This document shows positions 34,891-43,346 of a stretch of DNA of 64,000 nucleotides, one piece after another. The notes under the pieces are model-generated. The model was not told the DNA's origin. It did not search any database and saw only the letters and a list, made by a program, of their open reading frames with translations. The first letter of the stretch is position 1; each line of letters opens with the position of its first letter. The DNA lies in contig CBDEGK010000005.1 of assembly GCA_965237855.1 (NCBI GenBank), forward strand, positions 248,001 through 312,000, written 5' to 3'. The stretch is from CBDEGK01 sp965237855 (GTDB taxonomy: Bacteria; Pseudomonadota; Gammaproteobacteria; Pseudomonadales; Halieaceae). Both the position numbers and the translations under genes were made by a program.

Positions 34891-36717
34891 TCAACTAACC
34901 CGTGTGTTCAATGCGACAAGCTTTTCCTCCAACTCTGCAACGAATGCGTTGATATTCGTGAAATTCGTCTCCTCGTTAATCTTGCGGCGGAGCTGGTGCC
35001 TCAGTTGCTTCCTGCGAGTGATATCGCCGGCAATGGAGATTGCTTTAACTGCATACTCTTCCATGTTCTCGCAACACAAATCTTGGAGTCCAAGGAAGTT
35101 CAGCTGACTATATGCCATGCGACAATGAACTGGCGCGGCATAATAGCTCACTGCCGGAATTCCCATATAAAGCGCTTCCATCAAGCCCATCCCACCGCTT
35201 ATAGGTGCTCGATCGAGTAAGACATCTATGCCGTTGTACCACTTCATGTGCTCTCTGTTGACTGTCTCACTAGATATGAAATCGACCCGGTCCTCCAACT
35301 GAAACGCCCTAAAGAAGCCTAGAATATTATTCTTGATGACAAGCGGCTCATATTCCTTGTGCATGAATACCAGCCTCGAGTTCTCACTTTGCTTCAGTAT
35401 CTCCGCCCAGGTTAGAACGCAGTGGGGACTAATTTTGTTAGGTGTTGTATTAACGCCAAAGGTCACATACCCATTCTTGTCCGATGCGAGAGTGTCAGCG
35501 ATCTCGAAGTCCGGGAAGCTCCCGTAGCAGACCCAACCACGCTCCATTATCATTGGCGAATCTGTTTGAAACTCGGCTTCAGTGGGCACTGAAAATGGAT
35601 CTAGAATCTGAAAGTCAAGGGTCTGCAAACCGCAGTTCGTCGGAGTTCCTGCCCATGTTAGCTGGTATCTAGCTGGTTGCCAGGCTAGAGCACCAAGGCG
35701 AGTTCCAGCTTGCTGCAAACCATTCAGATCGATCAAGATGTCGATGTGCTCCTTCTGAATCAGTTCTGCTAATTCGCGGTCATCTTCAGTTTCAAAAATG
35801 CGGAAGTAGTCAAGGCTCTCCGAATCCACCAGTTCCTGCAACTCGGCTGAAACACCGGCTACATCTGTTTGACGTGCCAGTACAAACAGCAAGCTTGTCT
35901 CGAATTTCTGGCGGTCAATTTTCCGCAGCACCTGATAGATGAGAGCGCGTAGCATGGGTATGCTGGCGAGACCGAAGAAAGCGAGCTTTATACGCCCGCC
36001 CCTGGGTGATTCCTCTTTGATGAGGGGTGACTGGTGTGCCTGTTCAAGCGCAAAGTCACACCATTTTTTCTGCAGGTTGCCAAATTTGCTCATATTTTCA
36101 CGCGAGTGGTTCATGGCTCGAATCGCTGGGTAGCCAAGTATGTTACAGAGCTCTGACACTGGTGCTTCCTCTATAATGTCGAGTGTGTTCTCAAGAGGCA
36201 GTAAGCGTGAATAGCTGGCAGTAGTAATGCAGGCAAAAGTGAAATCGAGAATGTTGGCGTCAGGAATATCTTCACCATCGAGTGACTTCAAACATTCCTG
36301 GCATTCGTATAGGTCGCCGGTCGCTCGCGCCAGTTTTAACAGTCCCAATTTTGGATCGAGCCCTTCCGGGTCGAGTGACAATGCTTTTTCGAGGTAGTTT
36401 CTGGCTCTATCATGTTGTTGAGCTGTGACCAGTATTTGGCCCGCAGCCATCAGAGATCTCCCACTCCGTGGGTTGGCGGCGATTACCCTGTCGAACAGGC
36501 GATAGGCATTCCCCAGATAGTTTGCGCGTTTGAGTAGCAAGGCGCACTCTTCGAGAAATTCAAGCTGAATGGGATTTTCATTCAAGCTATCGATTAGATC
36601 GTCCAACTCAGAAAAGCTTTCGCTCTTTATATGGCGATCTGCTAACTCAAGGTAGTGATGTACGTCTTCCGAACCTTGGCTTGTCATTGAGCCGTTTGAA
36701 TCGACCTTATCCTTCAC
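34891..36717 (-). CDS. TPR - O-GlcNAc-transferase (SPINDLY)-like protein
   Basis: A 608-residue protein starting at GTG 36717 (ATG at 36687 is an alternative). Residues about 20-180 are TPR-like (AYRLFDRVIAANPRSGRSLM and the next repeat). The rest resembles the GT41 catalytic region: AWQPARYQLTWAGTPTNCG, then NKISPHCVLTWAEIL, and VLLDRAPISGGMGLMEALYM near the C-terminus. Bacterial members glycosylate proteins inside the cell on Ser/Thr or Asn. It lies opposite to the neighbouring operon and looks more AT-rich, with different codon choice, which hints at separate acquisition. It could modify the type I cargo before export; that is inference. Confidence 0.72.
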   Translation of the reverse strand: MKDKVDSNGSMTSQGSEDVHHYLELADRHIKSESFSELDDLIDSLNENPIQLEFLEECALLLKRANYLGNAYRLFDRVIAANPRSGRSLMAAGQILVTAQQHDRARNYLEKALSLDPEGLDPKLGLLKLARATGDLYECQECLKSLDGEDIPDANILDFTFACITTASYSRLLPLENTLDIIEEAPVSELCNILGYPAIRAMNHSRENMSKFGNLQKKWCDFALEQAHQSPLIKEESPRGGRIKLAFFGLASIPMLRALIYQVLRKIDRQKFETSLLFVLARQTDVAGVSAELQELVDSESLDYFRIFETEDDRELAELIQKEHIDILIDLNGLQQAGTRLGALAWQPARYQLTWAGTPTNCGLQTLDFQILDPFSVPTEAEFQTDSPMIMERGWVCYGSFPDFEIADTLASDKNGYVTFGVNTTPNKISPHCVLTWAEILKQSENSRLVFMHKEYEPLVIKNNILGFFRAFQLEDRVDFISSETVNREHMKWYNGIDVLLDRAPISGGMGLMEALYMGIPAVSYYAAPVHCRMAYSQLNFLGLQDLCCENMEEYAVKAISIAGDITRRKQLRHQLRRKINEETNFTNINAFVAELEEKLVALNTRVS

Positions 36718-36898
36718 TTAATTCTCACTCAGTTGTCCTACACTTGTTGTACTGACAATGAATGTACGCGGCACATGGCCACATATACTCGATCTTTGTC
36801 AGAACCTCGAATAGTGAGAGTCCATTCTCTCCCATGTAGAAGGCTCTTTCCAGATGATCGGTTCACTATTGTCCTGGTAGGAATCTGGCGCTCGGGTT

Positions 36899-37231
36899 TT
36901 AAGTGTAATTTGTTTCCCTTGGCATCCAGAAATGTTCGCTCGCTATCCGCCCGCGCAGGCTGAATCCCACTCCTTCGGATTCCAGGCGGCTTCGCTGGTA
37001 GTCGTGGGCGCAGGACTCTCTGGGCAGTGAGATACGCCCCTGGGCATTTACTACGCGGTGCCAGGGTAGTTTGCTTCCGGCAGGTAGTTCCTTGAGAGTC
37101 CGCCCCACCTGGCGAGCACCCTGACCGAGTCCAGCCAATCGTGCGATTTGTCCGTAGCTGGCGACCTTGCCCGGTGGAATGGCTGCCACGACCTGCCAGA
37201 TGCGTTCCCGTGCCGTCAGTGGTTCGTCCAT
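36899..37231 (-). CDS. Alkyltransferase-like protein (ATL)
   Basis: A 110-residue protein with the DNA-binding domain of O6-alkylguanine-DNA alkyltransferases (IPPGKVASYGQIARLAG, RQVGRTLKEL). The active-site motif reads PWHRVV in place of PCHRVV, so the acceptor Cys is a Trp. That is the signature of ATL proteins such as E. coli YbaZ, which bind alkylated guanine and hand the site to nucleotide excision repair without repairing it themselves. It lies 6 bp downstream of the shortened SDR gene on the same strand. The 180 bp between it and the GT41-like gene show no gene I believe in. Confidence 0.85.
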   Translation of the reverse strand: MDEPLTARERIWQVVAAIPPGKVASYGQIARLAGLGQGARQVGRTLKELPAGSKLPWHRVVNAQGRISLPRESCAHDYQRSRLESEGVGFSLRGRIASEHFWMPRETNYT

Positions 37232-37237
37232 GGCTGA

Positions 37238-37738
37238 CTAGAAGCGGATGCCGCCGTCGATTTCAAAAACACGCCCGGTCACGTAATCGTTTTCGAAAAT
37301 GAACGCGACAGTATGGGCGATTTCATTGGGGGTGCCCAGGCGGCCGAGCGGGATCTGTGCCTCCATCTTGGCCAGGGATTCCGGCTTCATACTGGCGACC
37401 ATTTTGGTGGCGATGAATCCAGGGGCAATGGCAGCGGTTCGAATACCGTAACGGGCCAGTTCCTTAGCCCAGGTTACCGTCAAGGTGGCAACGCCAGCCT
37501 TGGCAGCAGAATAATTGGTTTGCCCCATATTGCCGGCGCGGGAGATGGAGGAGATATTGACGATAACGCCTTCGGAGCCGAGTTCGATGAACTTGGCGGC
37601 CGCTTCCCGGCCACACAGGAACACGCCGGTCAGGTTGACATCGATGACCGCCTGCCATTCCGCCAGGCCCACCGCGATGGCACGTCCCAAACCCTGGCCA
37701 CCACCGGTCACTACCACCACTTTACCTGCTAAATCCAT
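37238..37738 (-). pseudogene. SDR (FabG-like) gene with a large in-frame internal deletion
   Basis: The reading frame gives 166 residues, where the family has about 250. The N-terminal Rossmann motif TGGGQGLGRAIAVGLAE runs straight into WQAVIDVNLTGVFLCG. In normal members about 85 residues separate these, including the second strand, the acidic cofactor residue and the NNAG motif. The junction lies near 37658 on the plus strand. The catalytic YSAAK and the C-terminus (YVTGRVFEIDGGIRF) are intact. Without the cofactor-binding core the product is unlikely to be active. A real deletion is the simple reading, but an assembly collapse must be excluded. Confidence 0.75.
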
Positions 37739-37785
37739 TGCGACTATCTCAACGTTAAAATCGCGCGAATCTTACCCAGAACCCA

Positions 37786-37847
37786 AAAAGTTATCCACAA
37801 AAACCCCGACACCCTCCGCCCCCCTGGGGTTTTTGTGGATAAGTTTT
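37786..37847. repeat. Large palindrome carrying two inverted DnaA boxes
   Basis: TTATCCACAAAAACCCC (37791-37807) is followed after 18 nt by its perfect reverse complement (37826-37842). The pairing continues for four more A-T pairs after one G-G mismatch. Each arm starts with TTATCCACA, the high-affinity DnaA-box sequence. The palindrome sits in the 145-bp space between the divergently transcribed SDR remnant and fxsA. It could be a DnaA-controlled promoter or DnaA titration site, or simply a strong hairpin. Confidence 0.75.
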
Positions 37848-37883
37848 ATTGAAAGCGGGCGGTTCCGACCCCATAGTGGGAGT

Positions 37884-38300
37884 ATGCAATGGATTCTATT
37901 CCTGTTTCCCTGGGTTGAGCTGTGGACACTGATCGAGCTGGGTGGCGAGATCGGTGGGTTTACCACGGTTCTCTATGTGTTTGGCACCTTAATGCTGGGG
38001 TTGAGCATGATCCGGGGTCGTGGCATTGCCCTGATGCGGCAGATGCAACAGGAGCAGGGCCGCGTCTTCATTGGGCCCCAGCTATTAGCGGACGAGACCG
38101 CGCTGATTGGGGCTGGTCTGTTGCTGATGATTCCCGGTCTGGTTACCGATGCGCTGGCCCTGATATGCCTGGTGGGCCCCCTGCGGCGCCGATTGATGGC
38201 TTTGTTTGGCATCCAGCGGCCAGAGGTGGTTTGGCCGCAAAATGGCTCAGATCACACGGATGAGCCGATAGAGGGCAATTTTCGTCGCTTGGACGACTAA
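37884..38300 (+). CDS. fxsA: FxsA-family membrane protein
   Basis: A 138-residue membrane protein (MQWILFLFPWVELWTLIELG). FxsA proteins have about four hydrophobic segments and a GPLRRRL-type basic loop near the end, both seen here. E. coli FxsA was named for suppressing phage T7 exclusion by F; its normal role is unclear. The open frame extends to 37515 but crosses the palindrome and the opposite gene, so the ATG at 37884 with GTGGGAGT upstream is taken. The order fxsA-groES-groEL is also found in Pseudomonas. Confidence 0.82.
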   Translation: MQWILFLFPWVELWTLIELGGEIGGFTTVLYVFGTLMLGLSMIRGRGIALMRQMQQEQGRVFIGPQLLADETALIGAGLLLMIPGLVTDALALICLVGPLRRRLMALFGIQRPEVVWPQNGSDHTDEPIEGNFRRLDD

Positions 38301-38307
38301 ATACCCC

Positions 38308-38335
38308 TTGAAACTTTAAATTTCGCGACTATGAT
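38308..38335 (+). promoter_or_regulatory. groESL sigma-70 promoter
   Basis: TTGAAA (38308-38313), a 16-nt spacer and TATGAT (38330-38335). The -10 box abuts the CIRCE operator, so a bound repressor would block RNA polymerase. The CCTTGAAA also resembles part of a heat-shock sigma-32 -35 box, but no matching -10 is seen. Confidence 0.7.
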
Positions 38336-38361
38336 TAGCACTCCCTGAGGGAGAGTGCTAA
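38335..38361 (+). promoter_or_regulatory. CIRCE operator (HrcA binding site)
   Basis: TTAGCACTC (38335-38343), nine bases, then GAGTGCTAA (38353-38361): a perfect match to the CIRCE consensus. HrcA binds it and represses chaperonin genes until heat shock. Enteric bacteria use sigma-32 instead; CIRCE in a gammaproteobacterium implies an hrcA gene elsewhere in this genome. Confidence 0.95.
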
Positions 38362-38483
38362 TTTCTCGGTTTTGCCCTTGAATTCCCAGCCCTTGCCCCC
38401 ATCAACACTGTCAGCCGGCCCAGTGCGTGAATAGACCGATGCCGGAAAACGAAGATAAACGTAATAAGTGGAGAAATGCACAC

Positions 38484-38774
38484 ATGAACATCCGTCCGTT
38501 ATACGACCGCGTTGTCGTACGCCGTAAGGAAGAGGAAGAAACCACTGCAGGCGGCATCGTGCTGCCGGGTTCTGCCAAAGACAAGCCCAACCAGGGTGAA
38601 GTTCTCGCCGTCGGTGACGGCAAAGTACTGGATAGCGGTGAACTTCGTGCGCTGACTGTAAAAGTGGGCGACACCGTTGTATTCGGCCAGTACGCCGGCA
38701 GCAACACCATCGAAGTTGATGGCGAAGAATTGATCATCATGGGTGAAAGTGAAATTTTTGGCGTTATCGATTAA
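38484..38774 (+). CDS. groES: Co-chaperonin GroES
   Basis: A 96-residue GroES starting MNIRPLYDRVVVRRKEEE, with the mobile loop region (ETTAGGIVLPGSAKDKP) and the C-terminal EELIIMGESEIFGVID. The frame is open from 38427, but the family start and a GTGGAGAAA ribosome site fix the ATG at 38484. It caps GroEL in the cytoplasm. It is transcribed with groEL, 56 bp downstream, under CIRCE control. The long leader between promoter and start is about 140 nt. Confidence 0.97.
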   Translation: MNIRPLYDRVVVRRKEEEETTAGGIVLPGSAKDKPNQGEVLAVGDGKVLDSGELRALTVKVGDTVVFGQYAGSNTIEVDGEELIIMGESEIFGVID

Positions 38775-38830
38775 GCGATCGCTTCAAACACACTTTTAAT
38801 CAAATAGTTAAGTAAGAAAGGATTTAGAAC

Positions 38831-40483
38831 ATGTCTGCAAAACAAGTGATATTCGGAGATAGCGCGCGTCAGCGTATGATGGTTGGAGTGAATGTTCTCG
38901 CCGACGCCGTCAAGGTAACCCTGGGACCCAAGGGTCGCAACGCAATTCTGGACAAGTCTTTTGGTGCACCTACCATGACCAAAGACGGCGTGTCCGTTGC
39001 CAAAGAAATCGAATTGGCTGACAAGATAGAGAACATGGGCGCACAAATGGTCAAGGAAGTTGCTTCCCAGGCCTCCGATACGGCTGGCGACGGTACCACC
39101 ACCGCTACGGTACTGGCTCAGTCTATTCTCCAGGAAGGCCTTAAGGCAGTTGCCGCTGGAATGAACCCGATGGATCTCAAGCGCGGCATCGACAAAGCAA
39201 TCGCTGCGGTAGTTGAAAAGATACTCGAGGCAAGTACTCCCTGTGAAGACACCAAGGCGATTGCCCAGGTCGGTACCATCTCGGCTAACAGCGACACCCA
39301 GGTCGGCGAAATCATCGCTGAAGCCATGGACAAGGTCGGCAAAGAAGGCGTGATCACGGTTGAAGAAGGTTCCGGTCTGGAAAATGAGCTGGAAGTGGTT
39401 GAAGGTATGCAGTTTGACCGTGGCTACCTGTCGCCTTACTTCATCAACAACCAGGAAAACATGAGCGCCGATGTTGAAGCGCCTTACATTCTGCTGGTTG
39501 ACAAGAAAATCTCTAACATCCGTGAATTACTGCCCCTGCTGGAGCAGGTTGCCAAGGCTTCCAAGCCGCTGGTGATTGTTGCCGAAGACGTTGAAGGTGA
39601 AGCGCTGGCTACCCTGGTGGTGAACAACATGCGTGGCATCGTTAAAGTTGCGGCTTGTAAGGCGCCAGGCTTTGGTGATCGTCGCAAGGCCATGCTGCAG
39701 GATATCGCTATCCTCACCGGCGGTACGGTAATCTCTGAAGAAGTGGGTCTGGACCTCGAGTCTGCCACCCTTGAGCACCTTGGTTCTGCCAAGCGTGTCA
39801 CCATGGACAAGGACAACAGCACCATCATCGATGGCGCTGGTGAGCACGATGTTATTTCTGCGCGTGTTAACGAAATCCGCGTACAGGTTGAAAATACTTC
39901 TTCTGATTACGATCGTGAAAAACTGCAAGAGCGCGTGGCCAAGCTGGCCGGCGGTGTTGCCGTTATCAAGGTTGGCGCAGCCACCGAGATCGAGATGAAA
40001 GAGAAGAAGGCCCGTGTCGAAGACGCCCTGCACGCTACCCGTGCTGCGGTTGAAGAAGGTGTGGTTGCCGGTGGTGGTGTTGCACTGGTTCGTGCTGTTG
40101 ATGTGATTCGTGGCATGGAAGGTGACAACGACGACCAGACCGCTGGTATTAACGCCGCGATTCGCGCAATGGAGAATCCGCTGCGTCAAATCGTCGAGAA
40201 TGCTGGCGACGAAGCCTCTGTTGTTCTGGACAAGGTCAAAACCGAAGGCACTGGCAACTATGGCTACAACGCTGCGACTGGCGAATACGGCGACATGATT
40301 GAGATGGGTATTCTCGATCCTGCCAAAGTAACCCGCACCGCACTGCAGGCTGCTGGTTCTGTGGCTGGCCTGATGATTACCACGGAAGTGATGATTGCCG
40401 ATGAGCCTGATGATGGCGCTGGTGGCGGTGCACCCGGCATGCCTGATATGGGCGGCATGGGTGGTATGGGTGGTATGATGTAA
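38831..40483 (+). CDS. groEL: Chaperonin GroEL
   Basis: A 550-residue chaperonin. The nucleotide-binding GDGTTTATVLA and the ATPase Asp region are intact, as is the C-terminal GGM tail (PGMPDMGGMGGMGGMM). It forms the double heptameric ring that folds proteins with GroES. The ATG at 38831 follows AAGAAAGGA. Two hairpins follow the stop, the second with a T run, so transcription ends here. Confidence 0.98.
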   Translation: MSAKQVIFGDSARQRMMVGVNVLADAVKVTLGPKGRNAILDKSFGAPTMTKDGVSVAKEIELADKIENMGAQMVKEVASQASDTAGDGTTTATVLAQSILQEGLKAVAAGMNPMDLKRGIDKAIAAVVEKILEASTPCEDTKAIAQVGTISANSDTQVGEIIAEAMDKVGKEGVITVEEGSGLENELEVVEGMQFDRGYLSPYFINNQENMSADVEAPYILLVDKKISNIRELLPLLEQVAKASKPLVIVAEDVEGEALATLVVNNMRGIVKVAACKAPGFGDRRKAMLQDIAILTGGTVISEEVGLDLESATLEHLGSAKRVTMDKDNSTIIDGAGEHDVISARVNEIRVQVENTSSDYDREKLQERVAKLAGGVAVIKVGAATEIEMKEKKARVEDALHATRAAVEEGVVAGGGVALVRAVDVIRGMEGDNDDQTAGINAAIRAMENPLRQIVENAGDEASVVLDKVKTEGTGNYGYNAATGEYGDMIEMGILDPAKVTRTALQAAGSVAGLMITTEVMIADEPDDGAGGGAPGMPDMGGMGGMGGMM

Positions 40484-40533
40484 AGCTCGTAGCGAGCTAT
40501 CATAAGTGCCTCGCAATGCGGGGCATTTTTTAT
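40484..40533 (+). terminator. groEL terminator with tandem hairpins
   Basis: AGCTCG-TAG-CGAGCT (40484-40498) forms a first 6-bp hairpin right after the stop. GCCTCGC-AAT-GCGGGGC (40508-40524, one G-T pair) followed by ATTTTTTATT is a typical intrinsic terminator. Confidence 0.85.
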
Positions 40534-40566
40534 TCCACATACTCTGGAGATACAGGAAAAGTCGGT

Positions 40567-42577
40567 ATGCCGAGATTGCATCAATTTGATATCACCGCCT
40601 CAGCAAAGAAGCAGAGATTGCAAGAAGCCCAGGTCATGCACTCAGCGGGACAGCTGAAAGAAGCTGAGGCTATTTACTCGGAGGTTGTTCGAGAAGCTCC
40701 GGATGATCACGAGGCGTACTTTCTACTTGCCATCGCCCAGATGGAAGCTGCAAAGAACGAAGAGGCGATGGTGACTTTTGACCATCTCTTCAAGCTCTCA
40801 CGTGCCACAGGTCTCGCCTATTTTGCTGCCGGGAAGTGCAGCAATCGACTTGGTCAGTACGACAAGGCTATCCGCTATCTGCGGGCAACACTGGAAACCA
40901 CCCCTGACTTTGCGGAAGCGCACCTGGAGTTGGGCAAAGCGTATATGAAATCAGGCGCGCTGAAGGAGGCCGGCGATTCTTTCGGAGCGGCGATTAATTG
41001 CAGGTCGGAATACGCCGAGGCATTTTTTGAATTTGGCTTGCTTCTCACCTGGATTGGTAACATTGATGCCGCCATAGGTGCGTACATGCGCGCACTGGAA
41101 TTTGATCCCACCAATATAGAGGCACTGCGCCCCTTGTATCGTCTTTTGGAGGCCTCCAACCGGTATGAGGCAGCCAGGAAGCAAGTTGATACAGCGATAG
41201 GCAATCATCCAGAATTGGCGGGTCTGAGAACCGTCAAAGGTATGTTGCACAACCGTTTGGAAGAGCCGGAGATAGCGGCGGAGTCTTTTGCGAAATCCAT
41301 TGAGCTGAACCCAGATCTTCCCGAGGCCTACGAGGGTATTGCCACCAGTTTTGGTGATCTGGGGCGCTACAAAGAGTCCACGGCAATGTATGAAAAAGCG
41401 GCCGAACTAGCGCCGGATTCCGCTCATATTCTAAATAATCTCGGCACTAACCGGGCGCAAAACGGGCGTCATGAGGAAGCCCTGGAGTGTTTCAGGCGCT
41501 CACTGGAATCGGGGGAGCGGGCCCCTCAAACCTTCTACCAGATTGCCTTGGCTGCGCCTCATACCATCACCGAAGAGGAGCTTGCCGAGATGCATGCGCT
41601 CCGAGAGGATGAGGCCACCCTGGATGCTGAAAAAGCCGTGCTTGGTTTCGCGATAGGCAACATTTTAGACAGCAACAAACAGTATCGAGAGGCCTTTGCT
41701 AATTTCATGCAGGGTGCTGAAGCGCGCCGGAAAGTACTAGCTTACTCTGAAGAAGCTGAGCAACGTTCATTTAAGACGATAAAGCAGATTTTCAAGCAGC
41801 CACTGCGACTGAAAAAAAACGGCCGAGACCGAGGACATAATCCCTATTTTTATTGTCGGCATGCCGCGCTCTGGCACAAGCCTTGTGGAGCAGATCCTGG
41901 CAAGTCATCCACAGGTGCATGCAGCGGGTGAGCTCAACTATATTGGACGCATCTGGAAGAAGAAAATAGTGGATGCAGTCGGGAGTAAGGCGAACCAGGT
42001 CACTGCTCAAGAACTGCGGGGTATGGGGGAATAATGCATCGAGCAGTTGCGGAAGTTAAAACCTACCGCTCGCTACGTGACCGACAAGATGCCGGAGAAC
42101 TTTTTCCATGTTGGATTAATACGGGCGCTGTGGCCAAATTCCCCTGTTATTCACACGCGACGCAACCCGTTGGATACGTGTTGTTCAATTTTTTCCAAAC
42201 ACTTTTCGAATACTGGCCACTCCTATTCATATGCATTGGATTCCCTGGGGCTAAGGTATCGAGATTATCTGGAGTTGATGGAACATTATCGCAGCTTGTA
42301 CCCCGGCGAAATGTATGAGGTTCAATACGAGGAATTTGTGTCCGATAACGAGGCACAAATTCGGAAGTTGCTGGATTTTTGCGGGCTTGAGTTCCATCCG
42401 GGTTGTGTTTCCTTTCATGAAACCGAACGTATCGTGAAGACTGCCAGTTCAAGGCAGGTTAAAAAACCCGTGTACAAGAGTTCTGTGGATCGATGGCGCC
42501 GCTATGAGGAGTATCTTGACCCCCTCATTGAGGCTATAGGCAAAGACAAGCTAATTGAATTAGGAGTGGATGTTTAA
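40567..42577 (+). pseudogene. Broken TPR - sulfotransferase gene
   Basis: The first frame (40567-41931) encodes TPR repeats (for example AEAHLELGKAYMKSGALKEA), then runs out of frame after a run of eight A at 41812-41819. With seven A the frame would continue into TAETEDIIPIFIVGMPRSGT, the sulfotransferase phosphate-binding loop. In that second frame a TAA at 42032-42034 interrupts the alignment between QELRGMGE and EQLRKLKPTARYVTDKMPEN. The rest (VIHTRRNPLDTCCSIF through KPVYKSSVDRWRRYEEYL, to 42577) is intact. The gene is related to the intact one at 26223. Two independent lesions favour a real pseudogene, but homopolymer sequencing error could explain the first. Confidence 0.78.
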
Positions 42578-42685
42578 ACCGCTTCAGCTTTCGTGTAAAC
42601 GCGACTAAAATGAGCACAAGATTGGCCGAGCTAACGCGGTCGTCATAACACATATAAAACAAACCATCAGAGTGGGGATAGACCT

Positions 42686-43303
42686 ATGATTCTGGAATTC
42701 ATTTTTCGTTGGGCGCACGTGCTATTCGGCATTACCTGGATAGGCATGCTGTACTACTTCAATTTCGTACAAACTGAGTATTTCAAGGAAGCCGAGGCCG
42801 ATGCCAAGGCGGATGCGATCAAAAAACTGGCACCGCGCGCGCTGTGGTGGTTCCGTTGGGGTGCGATGTTCACTTTCATTACCGGTCTGTACCTCTTGTA
42901 CGCCATTGGCGCACATAATGACCTGACCGGCCAACCGGTAATCTGGGTGGGCGCTCTGGCGGGCATCCTCATGTTCCTGAATGTGTGGCTGATCATTTGG
43001 CCAAACCAACAGGTTGTGCTGGGCTTGAAAGAAGGTGATGGTCCGACTTCTGCCGCCAAGGCCGGGCTGGCGTCGCGTACCAATACCCTGTTCTCCGGCC
43101 CCATGTTGTTCGGCATGCTGGGTTCCAAGCATATGTACATTGATGCCAGCGATATGGCTATCTATGTGGCGCTGGGCATCATCGCTGTGCTGGAAGTGAA
43201 CGCGTTGTTCGGCAAAATGGGTCCGATGGCCTCCGTAACGGGTGTTGTGCATTCCAGCATTGCCTTGACCATTGCCATCTGGGCTGTACTGGCCCTGGTG
43301 TAA
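42686..43303 (+). CDS. PuuD-like integral membrane protein
   Basis: A 205-residue protein with about six hydrophobic segments. The start MILEFIFRWAHVLFGITWIG and the WWFRWGAMFTFITGLYLLY stretch match the membrane domain of urate hydroxylase PuuD (DUF989). The cytochrome c domain that follows in full PuuD is absent, so this may be a stand-alone heme-binding membrane protein rather than a urate enzyme. No purine genes are nearby. A TATAAA 27-32 bp upstream of the ATG may be part of its promoter region. Function is open. Confidence 0.65.
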   Translation: MILEFIFRWAHVLFGITWIGMLYYFNFVQTEYFKEAEADAKADAIKKLAPRALWWFRWGAMFTFITGLYLLYAIGAHNDLTGQPVIWVGALAGILMFLNVWLIIWPNQQVVLGLKEGDGPTSAAKAGLASRTNTLFSGPMLFGMLGSKHMYIDASDMAIYVALGIIAVLEVNALFGKMGPMASVTGVVHSSIALTIAIWAVLALV

Positions 43304-43346
43304 ATCACGCGAACTCCGGGGCTGGCTTGTTCCAGCCCCGTACTTT

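Noticed and set aside
36733..36963. 76-residue plus-strand reading frame upstream of the GT41-like gene
   Set aside because: Cys- and Arg-rich, no family pattern and overlapping the ATL gene; probably chance.
37313..37732. Plus-strand 139-residue frame opposite the SDR remnant
   Set aside because: Antisense shadow of a GC-rich coding frame; no independent support.
37786..37847. Chromosomal replication origin
   Set aside because: Only two DnaA boxes are present and none of dnaA, dnaN, gidA or parAB lies in the window. No AT-rich unwinding region is visible.
40484..40566. tRNA-like hairpins after groEL
   Set aside because: They are simple terminator stems with no cloverleaf, anticodon arm or CCA end.
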